Of a stretch of DNA of 9,543 nt, positions 1 through 5,750 are shown piece by piece; the stretch's first letter is position 1, and each line of letters starts with the position of its first letter. The notes below the pieces were generated by a model. The model saw nothing but the letters and a program-made list of their open reading frames with translations, was not told the origin of the DNA and ran no database searches. Made by a program: the position numbers and the translations under genes. The stretch lies in assembly GCA_018882545.1 (NCBI GenBank), contig VERS01000035.1, forward strand, positions 1 to 9,543, in the 5' to 3' direction. This DNA is from Mycobacterium sp. GTDB taxonomy: Bacteria; Actinomycetota; Actinomycetes; Mycobacteriales; Mycobacteriaceae.

Positions 1-40
1 GGCGAATGGTTGGCGAGGGTGGCGAATGTTTGGCGAGGGT
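1..40. repeat. Tandem 20-bp direct repeat (two copies visible)
   Basis: Bases 1-20 and 21-40 are the same 20-mer, GGCGAATGGTTGGCGAGGGT, with one difference (G to T at the ninth base of the second copy). Each unit is itself built of two similar halves (GGCGAATGGT / TGGCGAGGGT). The repeat touches the window edge, so more copies may lie to the left. It borders the decayed insertion-sequence DNA and may be part of it. Its function is unknown. Confidence 0.8.
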
Positions 41-57
41 GACGCCCTTGGGGTAGT

Positions 58-73
58 ACGTGCAGCAGCACGT
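58..73. repeat. Short perfect inverted repeat (hairpin)
   Basis: ACGTGC, loop AGCA, GCACGT form a perfect 6-bp stem with a tetraloop. On the plus strand it is followed a few bases later by a short T run (positions 79-82), so it could be a weak terminator for something left of the window. It could equally be a remnant of an insertion-sequence end. No function can be assigned. Confidence 0.35.
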
Positions 74-174
74 GGGTGTTTTCGTTACTGCCCGCGTTAC
101 CAGGGCGATCGGGAGTCTTCGACCGCCTCAGCGCCGGCGGCAGGTCCTGCATGCGCCTCGGACAATGCCCCGTG

Positions 175-360
175 GGTGGTGGACTTCGACCGGCGCCGCC
201 GGGTTGGGCAAGATCTCCACACGTCGGCGCGGCGTTTGATTTCCTTGTTCAGGCGCTCGGCCAGCACGTCGGTTTTCGGCGTCGTTCATCATGGTGGCCA
301 CCTTCGGCAAACTGCCGGCCAAGGAGTCCGCGACGGTGTCCCACTGGCCGGCGACCTCAA
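175..360 (-). pseudogene. Decayed IS256-family (mutator-type) transposase, C-terminal fragment
   Basis: Read on the minus strand from about 360, one frame gives QWDTVADSLAGSLPKVATMM, typical of the region before the catalytic C-terminus of IS256 transposases. The frame then shifts by one base to give DVLAERLNKEIKRRADV, and shifts again to give VEILPNPAA. Intact family members carry roughly DVLAFTAFP..HWRQIW..NP.ERLNKEIKRRTDVV.IFPN.A. About 18 codons are therefore missing between DVLA and ERLN, and there are two single-base frameshifts: one near the GAAAACC stretch at about 275, and one where GACGTGG has lost a base near 220. Similarity stops soon after NPAA, at about 175-180. No N-terminal part, catalytic aspartates or terminal inverted repeats were found. 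It is a dead relic and marks past insertion activity beside the methyltransferase gene. The family call is by motif recognition. Confidence 0.75.
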
Positions 361-486
361 TTTTCACCCCGACGGGCGCCCAACAGTCTCGGTCAGCTCA
401 GACAATTCCATCTGGTATCTTCGTGAAGCTTCGCCAGATCGCTACGCCAGATCGCGCGTTCCCGGAGCCGCGTACCAGCTGGATAT

Positions 487-490
487 GGAG
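487..490 (+). promoter_or_regulatory. Ribosome binding site that fixes the methyltransferase start
   Basis: GGAG lies 6 bases before the ATG at 497. This supports 497 as the start rather than the in-frame ATG at 485 or the far-upstream start at 26, which would run through transposase relic DNA. Confidence 0.55.
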
Positions 491-496
491 TTGGCA

Positions 497-1237
497 ATGA
501 GTGACACCTACGACCACAAGTTTTACCAACAAAACTACAACGGGTCGTTGAGCTCGGCACGGGCAGTGGTGCCTCTGATGAAAGATCTAGTCGGTCCGAG
601 ATCCGTTCTGGACGTCGGTTGCGGCAGTGGCACGTGGGCTAGCGTGTGGATCGCGTCAGGGATCGACGATGTCGTCGGAGTCGACGGAGCGTACGTCAGT
701 AACTCGATCTTGAACATCCCAGTAGACCGATTCGTCGCTCATGATTTGACCCGACCCCTCGGCTTGGGTAGGAGGTTCGATTTGGTGACGTGTCTCGAAG
801 TGGCGGAGCACCTACCCGCAGAGTCGTCGGGTACTATCGTACAGTCGCTGACCGCCCACTCCGACGTTGTAGCCTTCTCCGCCGCCGTACCACGCCAGGG
901 CGGTACAAACCACATCAATCTGATGTGGCCTTCCCAATGGGCCGCTTTGTTCAAGCAGTTTGGCTACACGGTGTACGACCCATTTCGACCGTTGATTTGG
1001 GACAACAGCGACGTTGAGTTCTGGTACCGGCAGAATACTTTGTTGTTTGTCGCGGAACACAGCGAGTTAGCGGAACGTCTGAGCGCTCCCACCGGGCCTC
1101 TCGACATTGTCCATCCCGACCTCCTGGAGAGCTGGGCAAGACCTTCGGCAAAGTATCTGGCCCTCCGTGGAAGACTGCTTGCAAGTCGGCCTGGAAGGAT
1201 TGCGCGGATGCTCCGCTCTGCCCTTCCGATCAGCTGA
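497..1237 (+). CDS. Class I SAM-dependent methyltransferase
   Basis: Complete protein of 246 residues. The Rossmann-fold SAM-binding motif I is VLDVGCGSGTW (residues 37-47). The acidic end of strand beta-2 is GVDG (61-64), and FDLVTCLEVAEHLP (94-107) is the motif IV region. Further on are FSAAVPRQGGTNHINLMWPSQW (split here as FSAAVP 127-132 and GGTNHINLMWPSQW 135-148) and WYRQN (176-180). This set fits a known group of cytosolic methyltransferases often found in polysaccharide, O-antigen or glycolipid gene clusters, where WYAQN and GGTxHxN are typical. The substrate cannot be told from sequence, and a sugar or glycolipid hydroxyl is only a guess. The start at 497 has a GGAG at a good distance and is the first point where the reading matches the family. 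GC is visibly lower than downstream: two 60-base lines counted near 961-1080 are about 52%, while one line inside the crotonase is about 77%. With the adjacent IS256 relic this suggests horizontal acquisition. No partner biosynthetic genes lie in the window. Confidence 0.85.
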   Translation: MSDTYDHKFYQQNYNGSLSSARAVVPLMKDLVGPRSVLDVGCGSGTWASVWIASGIDDVVGVDGAYVSNSILNIPVDRFVAHDLTRPLGLGRRFDLVTCLEVAEHLPAESSGTIVQSLTAHSDVVAFSAAVPRQGGTNHINLMWPSQWAALFKQFGYTVYDPFRPLIWDNSDVEFWYRQNTLLFVAEHSELAERLSAPTGPLDIVHPDLLESWARPSAKYLALRGRLLASRPGRIARMLRSALPIS

Positions 1238-1410
1238 TTGTGTCTGCCCGGTTAATAGTTCGGTCCTAAATGGCTCACTAGCCGCGGCATTCTACTCGTT
1301 CGGGAACCCACTACAGTGCCGCAGAGAGCCGCAACTGGCACGCCCTTTGCGGGCCAGCGTATTGGAGGCGGAGATTTCGACACTGTGTGAGTAACGTCGC
1401 CACACGAGAC

Positions 1411-1417
1411 AAGGGAG
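1411..1417 (+). promoter_or_regulatory. Ribosome binding site of the crotonase gene
   Basis: AAGGGAG lies 5 bases before the ATG at 1423. It favours this start over the in-frame GTG at 1387, which has no comparable site. Confidence 0.65.
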
Positions 1418-1422
1418 CACCG

Positions 1423-2115
1423 ATGAGTGTCACTTACCGCCGCGACGACGCGATCGCCGTGATCACCATGGACGACGGCAAGGTCAACGTTCTGGGCCCG
1501 GCCATGCTGGACGAGATCGACAAGGCCCTCGACCAGGCCGAGGCCGACGGCGCCGGCGCCGTGGTCCTCGCGGGCAACCACAAGGTGTTCAGCGGGGGCT
1601 TCGACCTGAAGGTGTTCGGATCCGGGGATCCCCAGGCCGCGCTCGCCATGCTCAAGGCGGGCTTCGAATTGTCCCACCGTCTGCTGTCCTTTCGCAGGCC
1701 CGTGGTGGCGGCCATCACCGGGCACGCCATTGCCATGGGGGCGTTCCTGGCGTGCAGCGTCGATCACCGGATCGCCGCCCCCGGCTACAAGTTCCATGCC
1801 AATGAGGTGATCAACGGCATGGTGATTCCGTGGCCCGGCCTGGAGATCCTCAAGCTGCGCCTGACCCGTTCGGCCTACCAGCAGGCGGTGGGACTGTCCC
1901 GGGTCTACGTCACCGACACCGCACTGGCCGGCGGTTGGGTCGACGAACTCGCCATGCCCGACCTGGTTCTGGAGCGCGCCGTCGAGGCCGCCAAGGAGTT
2001 CGCGGCTACCCTCAACGCGGCGGCGCATTACGCGTCGAAGATGCGGGCCCGCCAGGAGACTCTCGACGCGATGCGGCGCGGCATCGACGAGATGCACAAA
2101 GAACTCGGCCTCTAA
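1423..2115 (+). CDS. echA3: Enoyl-CoA hydratase/isomerase family protein, EchA3-like
   Basis: A 230-residue crotonase-fold enzyme, expected to be cytosolic and to act on acyl-CoA thioesters. The N-terminus AVITMDDGKVNVLGPAM (12-28), oxyanion-hole segment VFSGGFDLK (55-63), second segment GHAIAMGAFLACSVDHRIA (100-118) and ANEV (126-129) followed by LRLTRSAYQQAVGL match the pattern I remember for mycobacterial EchA3 (about 231 residues in M. tuberculosis). The symbol rests on that memory. Aligned to rat crotonase, the Glu144 position is Phe108, while the Glu164 position is kept as Glu128. Normal two-glutamate hydration is therefore doubtful; isomerase, thioesterase-like or another crotonase chemistry is possible. 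The start at 1423 is chosen for its strong AAGGGAG site. It is the first gene of a plus-strand set and ends 4 bases before the dehydrogenase gene, suggesting co-transcription and a shared acyl-CoA or lipid pathway. Confidence 0.88.
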   Translation: MSVTYRRDDAIAVITMDDGKVNVLGPAMLDEIDKALDQAEADGAGAVVLAGNHKVFSGGFDLKVFGSGDPQAALAMLKAGFELSHRLLSFRRPVVAAITGHAIAMGAFLACSVDHRIAAPGYKFHANEVINGMVIPWPGLEILKLRLTRSAYQQAVGLSRVYVTDTALAGGWVDELAMPDLVLERAVEAAKEFAATLNAAAHYASKMRARQETLDAMRRGIDEMHKELGL

Positions 2116-2119
2116 GGCG

Positions 2120-2893
2120 ATGCCGGCCCGCTTCGCCGACCGGGTCGCGATCGTCACCGGCGCCGGTGCCGTCGACGGGATCGGCGTGGCGGTGGCCCGC
2201 GAACTGGTCAGTCAGGGGGCCCGCGTGCTGCTGAGCGCGACCTCGGATCGGGTCCATGACCGCGCCGCCGAAATCGGTTCCGCGACAGTGGGATTCGTCG
2301 GTGACCTGACCGCCGAACGCACCTCGGAGGAACTGGTGCGATGCGCGTTGCAGCGCTGGGACCGGGTGGACATCCTGGTCAACAACGCGGGAATGACGTC
2401 GGTGTCGGGAGGGTGGGATGCCGACGGCGACGTCGAGCAGCTCTCGCTGGCGCAGTGGGACGCCGCCGTCACCAGGAACCTGACCACCGCCTTCCTGATG
2501 TGCCGGGCGGTGGTGCCGGTGATGACGCGCGCCGGGTACGGGCGCATCGTGTCGGTCGGGTCGACGACCGGCACCGTCAACGCCATGCCCGGCCAGTCCA
2601 GCTACACCGCCGCCAAGGCCGCCCTGGTGGGTCTGTCCCGAGCGCTGGCTCTGGAGGTGGCCGGCCGGGGTGTGACGGTCAACGTGGTCGCACCCGGATA
2701 TGTCGCGACGGGTTCGCAACTGGCCTTCGAGGCGGCCGCAGCGGCCGCCGGACCGATCGGGCGCAGCGCGACGCCGGCGGAGATCGCCGCCTGCGTGACA
2801 TTCCTGGCACATGAGTCGGCATCGTTCGTCACCGGGGCGGTTCTGGTCGCCGACGGCGGCCACGGCCTGCCCGAGACGTGGCCGCGGCCCTGA
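2120..2893 (+). CDS. Short-chain dehydrogenase/reductase (SDR), FabG-like
   Basis: A 257-residue classical SDR, predicted to be a cytosolic NAD(P)-dependent oxidoreductase. Features in order: the cofactor loop TGAGAVDGIG (13-22), two residues longer than the usual TGxxxGxG; the acidic turn GDL (61-63); NNAG (88-91); the conserved Asn120 in RNLTTAF; Ser148; the catalytic Tyr162 and Lys166 in YTAAK; and APGYVATG (191-198). The C-terminus FVTGAVLVADGG (236-247) is the usual SDR ending. The spacing from Ser148 to Tyr162 is one longer than in FabG. The extended glycine loop also occurs in TGAASPRGIG-type SDRs. The gene starts 4 bases after the crotonase stop and its ribosome binding site (AAGG) overlaps that stop, so translational coupling is likely. 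A hydroxyacyl-CoA or 3-oxoacyl substrate fits the context but is inferred. An earlier start is not available in this frame without overlapping the crotonase. Confidence 0.88.
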   Translation: MPARFADRVAIVTGAGAVDGIGVAVARELVSQGARVLLSATSDRVHDRAAEIGSATVGFVGDLTAERTSEELVRCALQRWDRVDILVNNAGMTSVSGGWDADGDVEQLSLAQWDAAVTRNLTTAFLMCRAVVPVMTRAGYGRIVSVGSTTGTVNAMPGQSSYTAAKAALVGLSRALALEVAGRGVTVNVVAPGYVATGSQLAFEAAAAAAGPIGRSATPAEIAACVTFLAHESASFVTGAVLVADGGHGLPETWPRP

Positions 2894-2915
2894 ATCCGAC
2901 GGTAGTCTGCGGTTT

Positions 2916-3284
2916 ATGAACATGCCGCGTGTGATCTTCACCTTCGCCGTCCTTTTCATCCTGCTCGGAGTCGGGTCCTACGCGCTGTCGGGCGCCGCCT
3001 CGGTGACCGCACTCATCCCGGCGTTCTTCGGGTTGCTGCTGGCCGGGGCCGGCTTGTTGGCCCGGACCAACCTGAAGCTGGGCGGTCACCTCGCGGCGCT
3101 GGTGGGCCTGCTCGGATTCCTCGGCACCGCACGCAGTTTCACCAAGGTGCCGGCCCTGCTGTCCGGTGAGCCCGTCGCTCGGGCGACGGCGGTGTGGATT
3201 CAGGCCGGCTTCGCCGTGCTCTGCCTGATCTTCATCGCGCTGTGCGTCAAGTCCTTCATCGACACCCGCAGAGCGCGGGTCTGA
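2916..3284 (+). CDS. Small four-helix membrane protein of unknown function
   Basis: A 122-residue hydrophobic protein that I cannot assign to a named family. Four predicted membrane segments are visible, at about residues 6-24 (IFTFAVLFILLGVGSYAL region), 30-48 (VTALIPAFFGLLLAGAGLL), 57-74 (around AALVGLLGFLG) and 92-114 (around WIQAGFAVLCLIFIALC). The C-terminus is basic (KSFIDTRRARV). The loop between helices three and four carries PALLSGEPVARATA. The start at 2916 is chosen because it is the first ATG after the dehydrogenase stop (22 bases downstream) and begins at a normal N-terminal helix. The frame is open further upstream but overlaps the dehydrogenase. A clear ribosome binding site is absent. 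Its position implies co-transcription with the crotonase and SDR genes. Similar short four-helix hypothetical proteins occur in other bacteria to my recollection, but no function is known to me. Confidence 0.75.
   Translation: MNMPRVIFTFAVLFILLGVGSYALSGAASVTALIPAFFGLLLAGAGLLARTNLKLGGHLAALVGLLGFLGTARSFTKVPALLSGEPVARATAVWIQAGFAVLCLIFIALCVKSFIDTRRARV
3264..3280. terminator. Hairpin at the convergent gene ends, possible weak terminator
   Basis: ACCCGC, loop AGAGC, GCGGGT form a perfect 6-bp GC-rich stem at the very end of the membrane-protein gene, just before the 3-base convergent junction with the dehalogenase gene. There is no T run, so if it terminates transcription it does so inefficiently or in the tail-less manner often proposed for mycobacteria. 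Confidence 0.35.
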
Positions 3285-3287
3285 GCC

Positions 3288-4190
3288 TCACAGCCCCGAT
3301 TCCCAGGCCAGCAGGCGGCGGGCTAGTTCCCCGCCGGCGTCCTCCTGGATGAAATGCCCGGCGCGGATGCGGGCGTGGGGTTGGCCGGCCGCTCCGGGAA
3401 TGTGGCTGATCAGCGCGCGGTCGGCGCCGCCCAGGATCGGATCGCGGGTGCCGAACACACATAACACCGGCTTGTCCCAGCGCCCCAGGGCCGCCCAGGC
3501 CGCCCGGTTGGCGGGCACTGCGGGGTTATCCGGTGAGGTGGGGACCAACTGCGGGAAGGCCCGCGCCCCGGCCTGATACCGCCGGTCCGGATAGGGGGCG
3601 TCGTAGCCGGCGCGGACGGCGCGAGGGAGTCGGCGAACCGTTCCGGCGGCGACGATCAGCCCCGCGGGCAACACCGGGGAGTGCTTGGCGAAAGCGCGCC
3701 AGATGAAGAACGCGCTGGGTGTCGGCAGCGCGGCGGTGGGCAGAAACCCGTTGGCGATGAACAGTTTTGCAAACCGGTCCGGATGCTCGGCGGCGATTCG
3801 CAGGCCGATCAGCGAACCCCAGTCCTGCACCACCACCGTAATTCCGCGAAGGTCCAGCGCGGTGATCCATGACCTGACCCAGTCGACGTGCCGCTGATAG
3901 GTGTAGTCCTGGGGGCGGGTCGGCTTATCGGAGCGGCCGAATCCGATCAGATCCGGCGCCAGCACCCGGTGACCGGCGTCGACCAGCGGCCCAATCATGC
4001 TGCGGTAGAGATAACTCCACGTCGGCTCACCGTGCAACAACAGCACCGGGGCGCCATCCCGGGGACCTTCGTCGAGGTAGTGCATCCGCAGCGGCGGGGC
4101 ACCGTCTGCGGCCACGTCGAGATAGTGCGGCGCGAAGGAGTAGCCGTCGAGGCCCTCGAAGCGGGCGTCGGGGGTGCGTAGGAAGTCCAC
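3288..4190 (-). CDS. dhmA: Haloalkane dehalogenase, subfamily HLD-I (DhmA-like)
   Basis: A 300-residue alpha/beta-hydrolase that would cleave carbon-halogen bonds hydrolytically to give an alcohol and halide, in the cytosol. Visible parts: oxyanion motif [11 protein letters not shown] (53-63); [13 protein letters not shown] (78-90); nucleophile Asp123 in VVQDWGS, with the halide-binding Trp124; a cap-domain Trp164 aligning with Trp175 of Xanthobacter Dhl[19 protein letters not shown] (194-212); catalytic acid Asp250 in FGTRD; and base His279 in AGHFIQED. The acid after strand 7 and the Trp pair place it in HLD-I. It closely follows the Rv2296/DhmA sequence as I recall it (MDxLRTPDx[18 protein letters not shown]). 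The start is a GTG, and the frame has a stop shortly upstream with no other start between. It lies 15 bases after the symporter stop, so the two probably share a transcript. The natural substrate of mycobacterial DhmA-type enzymes is not settled. Confidence 0.93.
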   Translation of the reverse strand: MDFLRTPDARFEGLDGYSFAPHYLDVAADGAPPLRMHYLDEGPRDGAPVLLLHGEPTWSYLYRSMIGPLVDAGHRVLAPDLIGFGRSDKPTRPQDYTYQRHVDWVRSWITALDLRGITVVVQDWGSLIGLRIAAEHPDRFAKLFIANGFLPTAALPTPSAFFIWRAFAKHSPVLPAGLIVAAGTVRRLPRAVRAGYDAPYPDRRYQAGARAFPQLVPTSPDNPAVPANRAAWAALGRWDKPVLCVFGTRDPILGGADRALISHIPGAAGQPHARIRAGHFIQEDAGGELARRLLAWESGL

Positions 4191-4205
4191 ACCCGCTATT
4201 GAAGG

Positions 4206-5651
4206 CTATCGGAGCGAGCGCACTTCGGCGCGGGTCCAGATGTCGCCATCGAGCCGGCCGGGCAGATTGGCCTCCTCGGCGACGAATACAGGATCCTCCC
4301 CGGCTTCGCTCTGCAGGTGGTAGTTGCGCAGAGCGGCGAACGCCCACTTGCCCAGCAGGATGATCGCGATCAGGTTGACGATGGCCATCAGTCCCATCGA
4401 CACGTCGGCGAGCGCCCACACCGTCTCCAGTCGGGCCAGCGCCCCGATGCTGATCGCGATGAGGACAAGGACCCGGAAGACGGTGATGGCGTTCTGCTTG
4501 GCACCCATGAAGAACAGGTTCACCTCGGCGTAGACGTAGTTGCCCAGGACCGAGGAGAAGGCGAACACGAAAACCAGCACGGTCATCAGCCAGGTCGTCC
4601 AGGAGCCCAGACTGGCCGAGACCGCAGCCTGGGTCAGCGACGCACCGGCCATCTTGGTGGGTGCGCTGGGGTCATAGATCGCGGGCCCGGACACCAGGAT
4701 GATGAAAGCTGTTGCGGTGCAGACGATCATGGTGTCGACGAAGACGCCCAGTGACTGGATCAGGCCCTGCTTGACCGGATGGGACACCGTTGCGGTGGCC
4801 GCGACGTTGGGGGCGCTGCCCATACCGGCCTCGTTGGAGAACAGGCCGCGTTTGACGCCGTTGAGCATGGCGGCGGCGATACCACCGGCGAAACCGCCGG
4901 CCATCTCCTGCAGACCGAACGCGCCGCCGATGATCTGGGTGAGGACCTCGGGGATGCGGGTGAAGTTCACGGCGATGATGGCGAAGGCCAGCAGCACATA
5001 GGCCGCGGCCATGATCGGCAGCACCACCTCGGCCACCTTCGCGACGCGCCGCACGCCGCCGAAGAGCACCGGCGCGGCCAGCAGCACCAGCGCGATGGTG
5101 GTGTAGTGCTGTTCGATCGCATGGGTCGTGTTAAGCACATCGGCGATCGCGTTGGCCTGCACCATGTTGAAGGCGAACCCGAAGGTGAAGACCAGCAGCA
5201 CCGCGAACACCATCCCACCGGGGCGCGAGCCCAGGCCGCGCTGGATGTAGTAGGCCGGCCCACCGCGGAAGGTACCGTCGCCGGCCCGGACTTTGAAGAT
5301 CTGCGCCAGGGTCGCCTCGACCAGTGCAGTGGCCATGCCGATCAGTGCGACCACCCACATCCAGAAGATCGCTCCCGGTCCGCCGACGGTCAGGGCGATC
5401 GCCACCCCGGCGATGTTGCCGGTGCCGACCCGGGACGCCAGGCCCACGCAGAAGGCCTGGAACGACGAGATCCCGCCGCCACCCACCCGGGAGTTGAACA
5501 ATTGCCCGATCATCCGCCGGAAGTACCGGACCTGCACAAAACGCGTCCTGACGGTGAAATAGATGCCCGCGGCAACGAGGAGGTAGACCAGCAGGTAGGT
5601 CCAGAGCACCTTGTTGATCGGGTCGATCAGGTTGGATTGAATCAAGTCCAT
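4206..5651 (-). CDS. Sodium:alanine/amino-acid symporter, AGCS family
   Basis: A 481-residue inner-membrane transporter with about ten or eleven hydrophobic segments (for example near 17-35, 94-116, 147-168, 183-200, 208-229, 299-321, 352-372, 389-405 and 412-435). Family signatures are the GTGNIAGVAIAL segment (76-87), the GDGTFRGGPAYYIQRGLG region (124-141) and the highly conserved GVKRGLFSNEAGMGSAPNVA (265-284). These belong to the alanine/glycine:cation symporter family (TC 2.A.25, AlsT/DagA/AgcS type), which takes up alanine or glycine with sodium. The C-terminal tail (about 445-481) is acidic and cytosolic. The ATG at 5651 has a strong GGGAGG 4 bases away. The gene is followed after 15 bases by the dehalogenase gene. 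A stem-loop lies directly before the ribosome binding site. Substrate specificity beyond small neutral amino acids cannot be read here. Confidence 0.93.
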   Translation of the reverse strand: MDLIQSNLIDPINKVLWTYLLVYLLVAAGIYFTVRTRFVQVRYFRRMIGQLFNSRVGGGGISSFQAFCVGLASRVGTGNIAGVAIALTVGGPGAIFWMWVVALIGMATALVEATLAQIFKVRAGDGTFRGGPAYYIQRGLGSRPGGMVFAVLLVFTFGFAFNMVQANAIADVLNTTHAIEQHYTTIALVLLAAPVLFGGVRRVAKVAEVVLPIMAAAYVLLAFAIIAVNFTRIPEVLTQIIGGAFGLQEMAGGFAGGIAAAMLNGVKRGLFSNEAGMGSAPNVAATATVSHPVKQGLIQSLGVFVDTMIVCTATAFIILVSGPAIYDPSAPTKMAGASLTQAAVSASLGSWTTWLMTVLVFVFAFSSVLGNYVYAEVNLFFMGAKQNAITVFRVLVLIAISIGALARLETVWALADVSMGLMAIVNLIAIILLGKWAFAALRNYHLQSEAGEDPVFVAEEANLPGRLDGDIWTRAEVRSLR

Positions 5652-5655
5652 GTCG

Positions 5656-5661
5656 CCTCCC
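5656..5661 (-). promoter_or_regulatory. Strong ribosome binding site of the symporter gene
   Basis: On the minus strand GGGAGG is followed by CGAC and the ATG at 5651. This is the clearest Shine-Dalgarno sequence in the window and fixes the start. Confidence 0.7.
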
Positions 5662-5666
5662 GGAAC

Positions 5667-5690
5667 GATTCGGGCATCCTGCCACGAATC
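5667..5690 (-). promoter_or_regulatory. Leader stem-loop just upstream of the symporter ribosome binding site
   Basis: In the minus-strand transcript, GATTCG pairs with CGAATC and an inner GGCA pairs with TGCC. This gives a 10-bp stem with one bulged base and a GGA loop. It ends 5 bases before the GGGAGG ribosome binding site. It could influence translation, or mark an operator as a near-perfect inverted repeat. The structure is seen in the sequence; the role is inference. Confidence 0.45.
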
Positions 5691-5750
5691 AGCCGGGCGC
5701 GCGGCGCAAAGCCGGTCAGACGATGGCTGACTGCGCGGGGAGTGGGGCGG

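Noticed and set aside
432..454. Two copies of CGCCAGATCG 3 bases apart
   Set aside because: Only 10 bases long, just two copies, in decayed DNA. Too short to claim as an operator or CRISPR-like repeat.
1310..1319. CACT-AC-AGTG inverted repeat upstream of the crotonase gene
   Set aside because: A 4-bp stem is expected by chance.
1252..2157. 301-codon minus-strand frame opposite the crotonase
   Set aside because: It has no domain signature and fully overlaps a well-supported crotonase gene.
2012..2959. 315-codon minus-strand frame opposite the SDR gene
   Set aside because: Low-complexity Arg/Gly/His composition typical of an antisense shadow; the SDR motifs are all on the plus strand.
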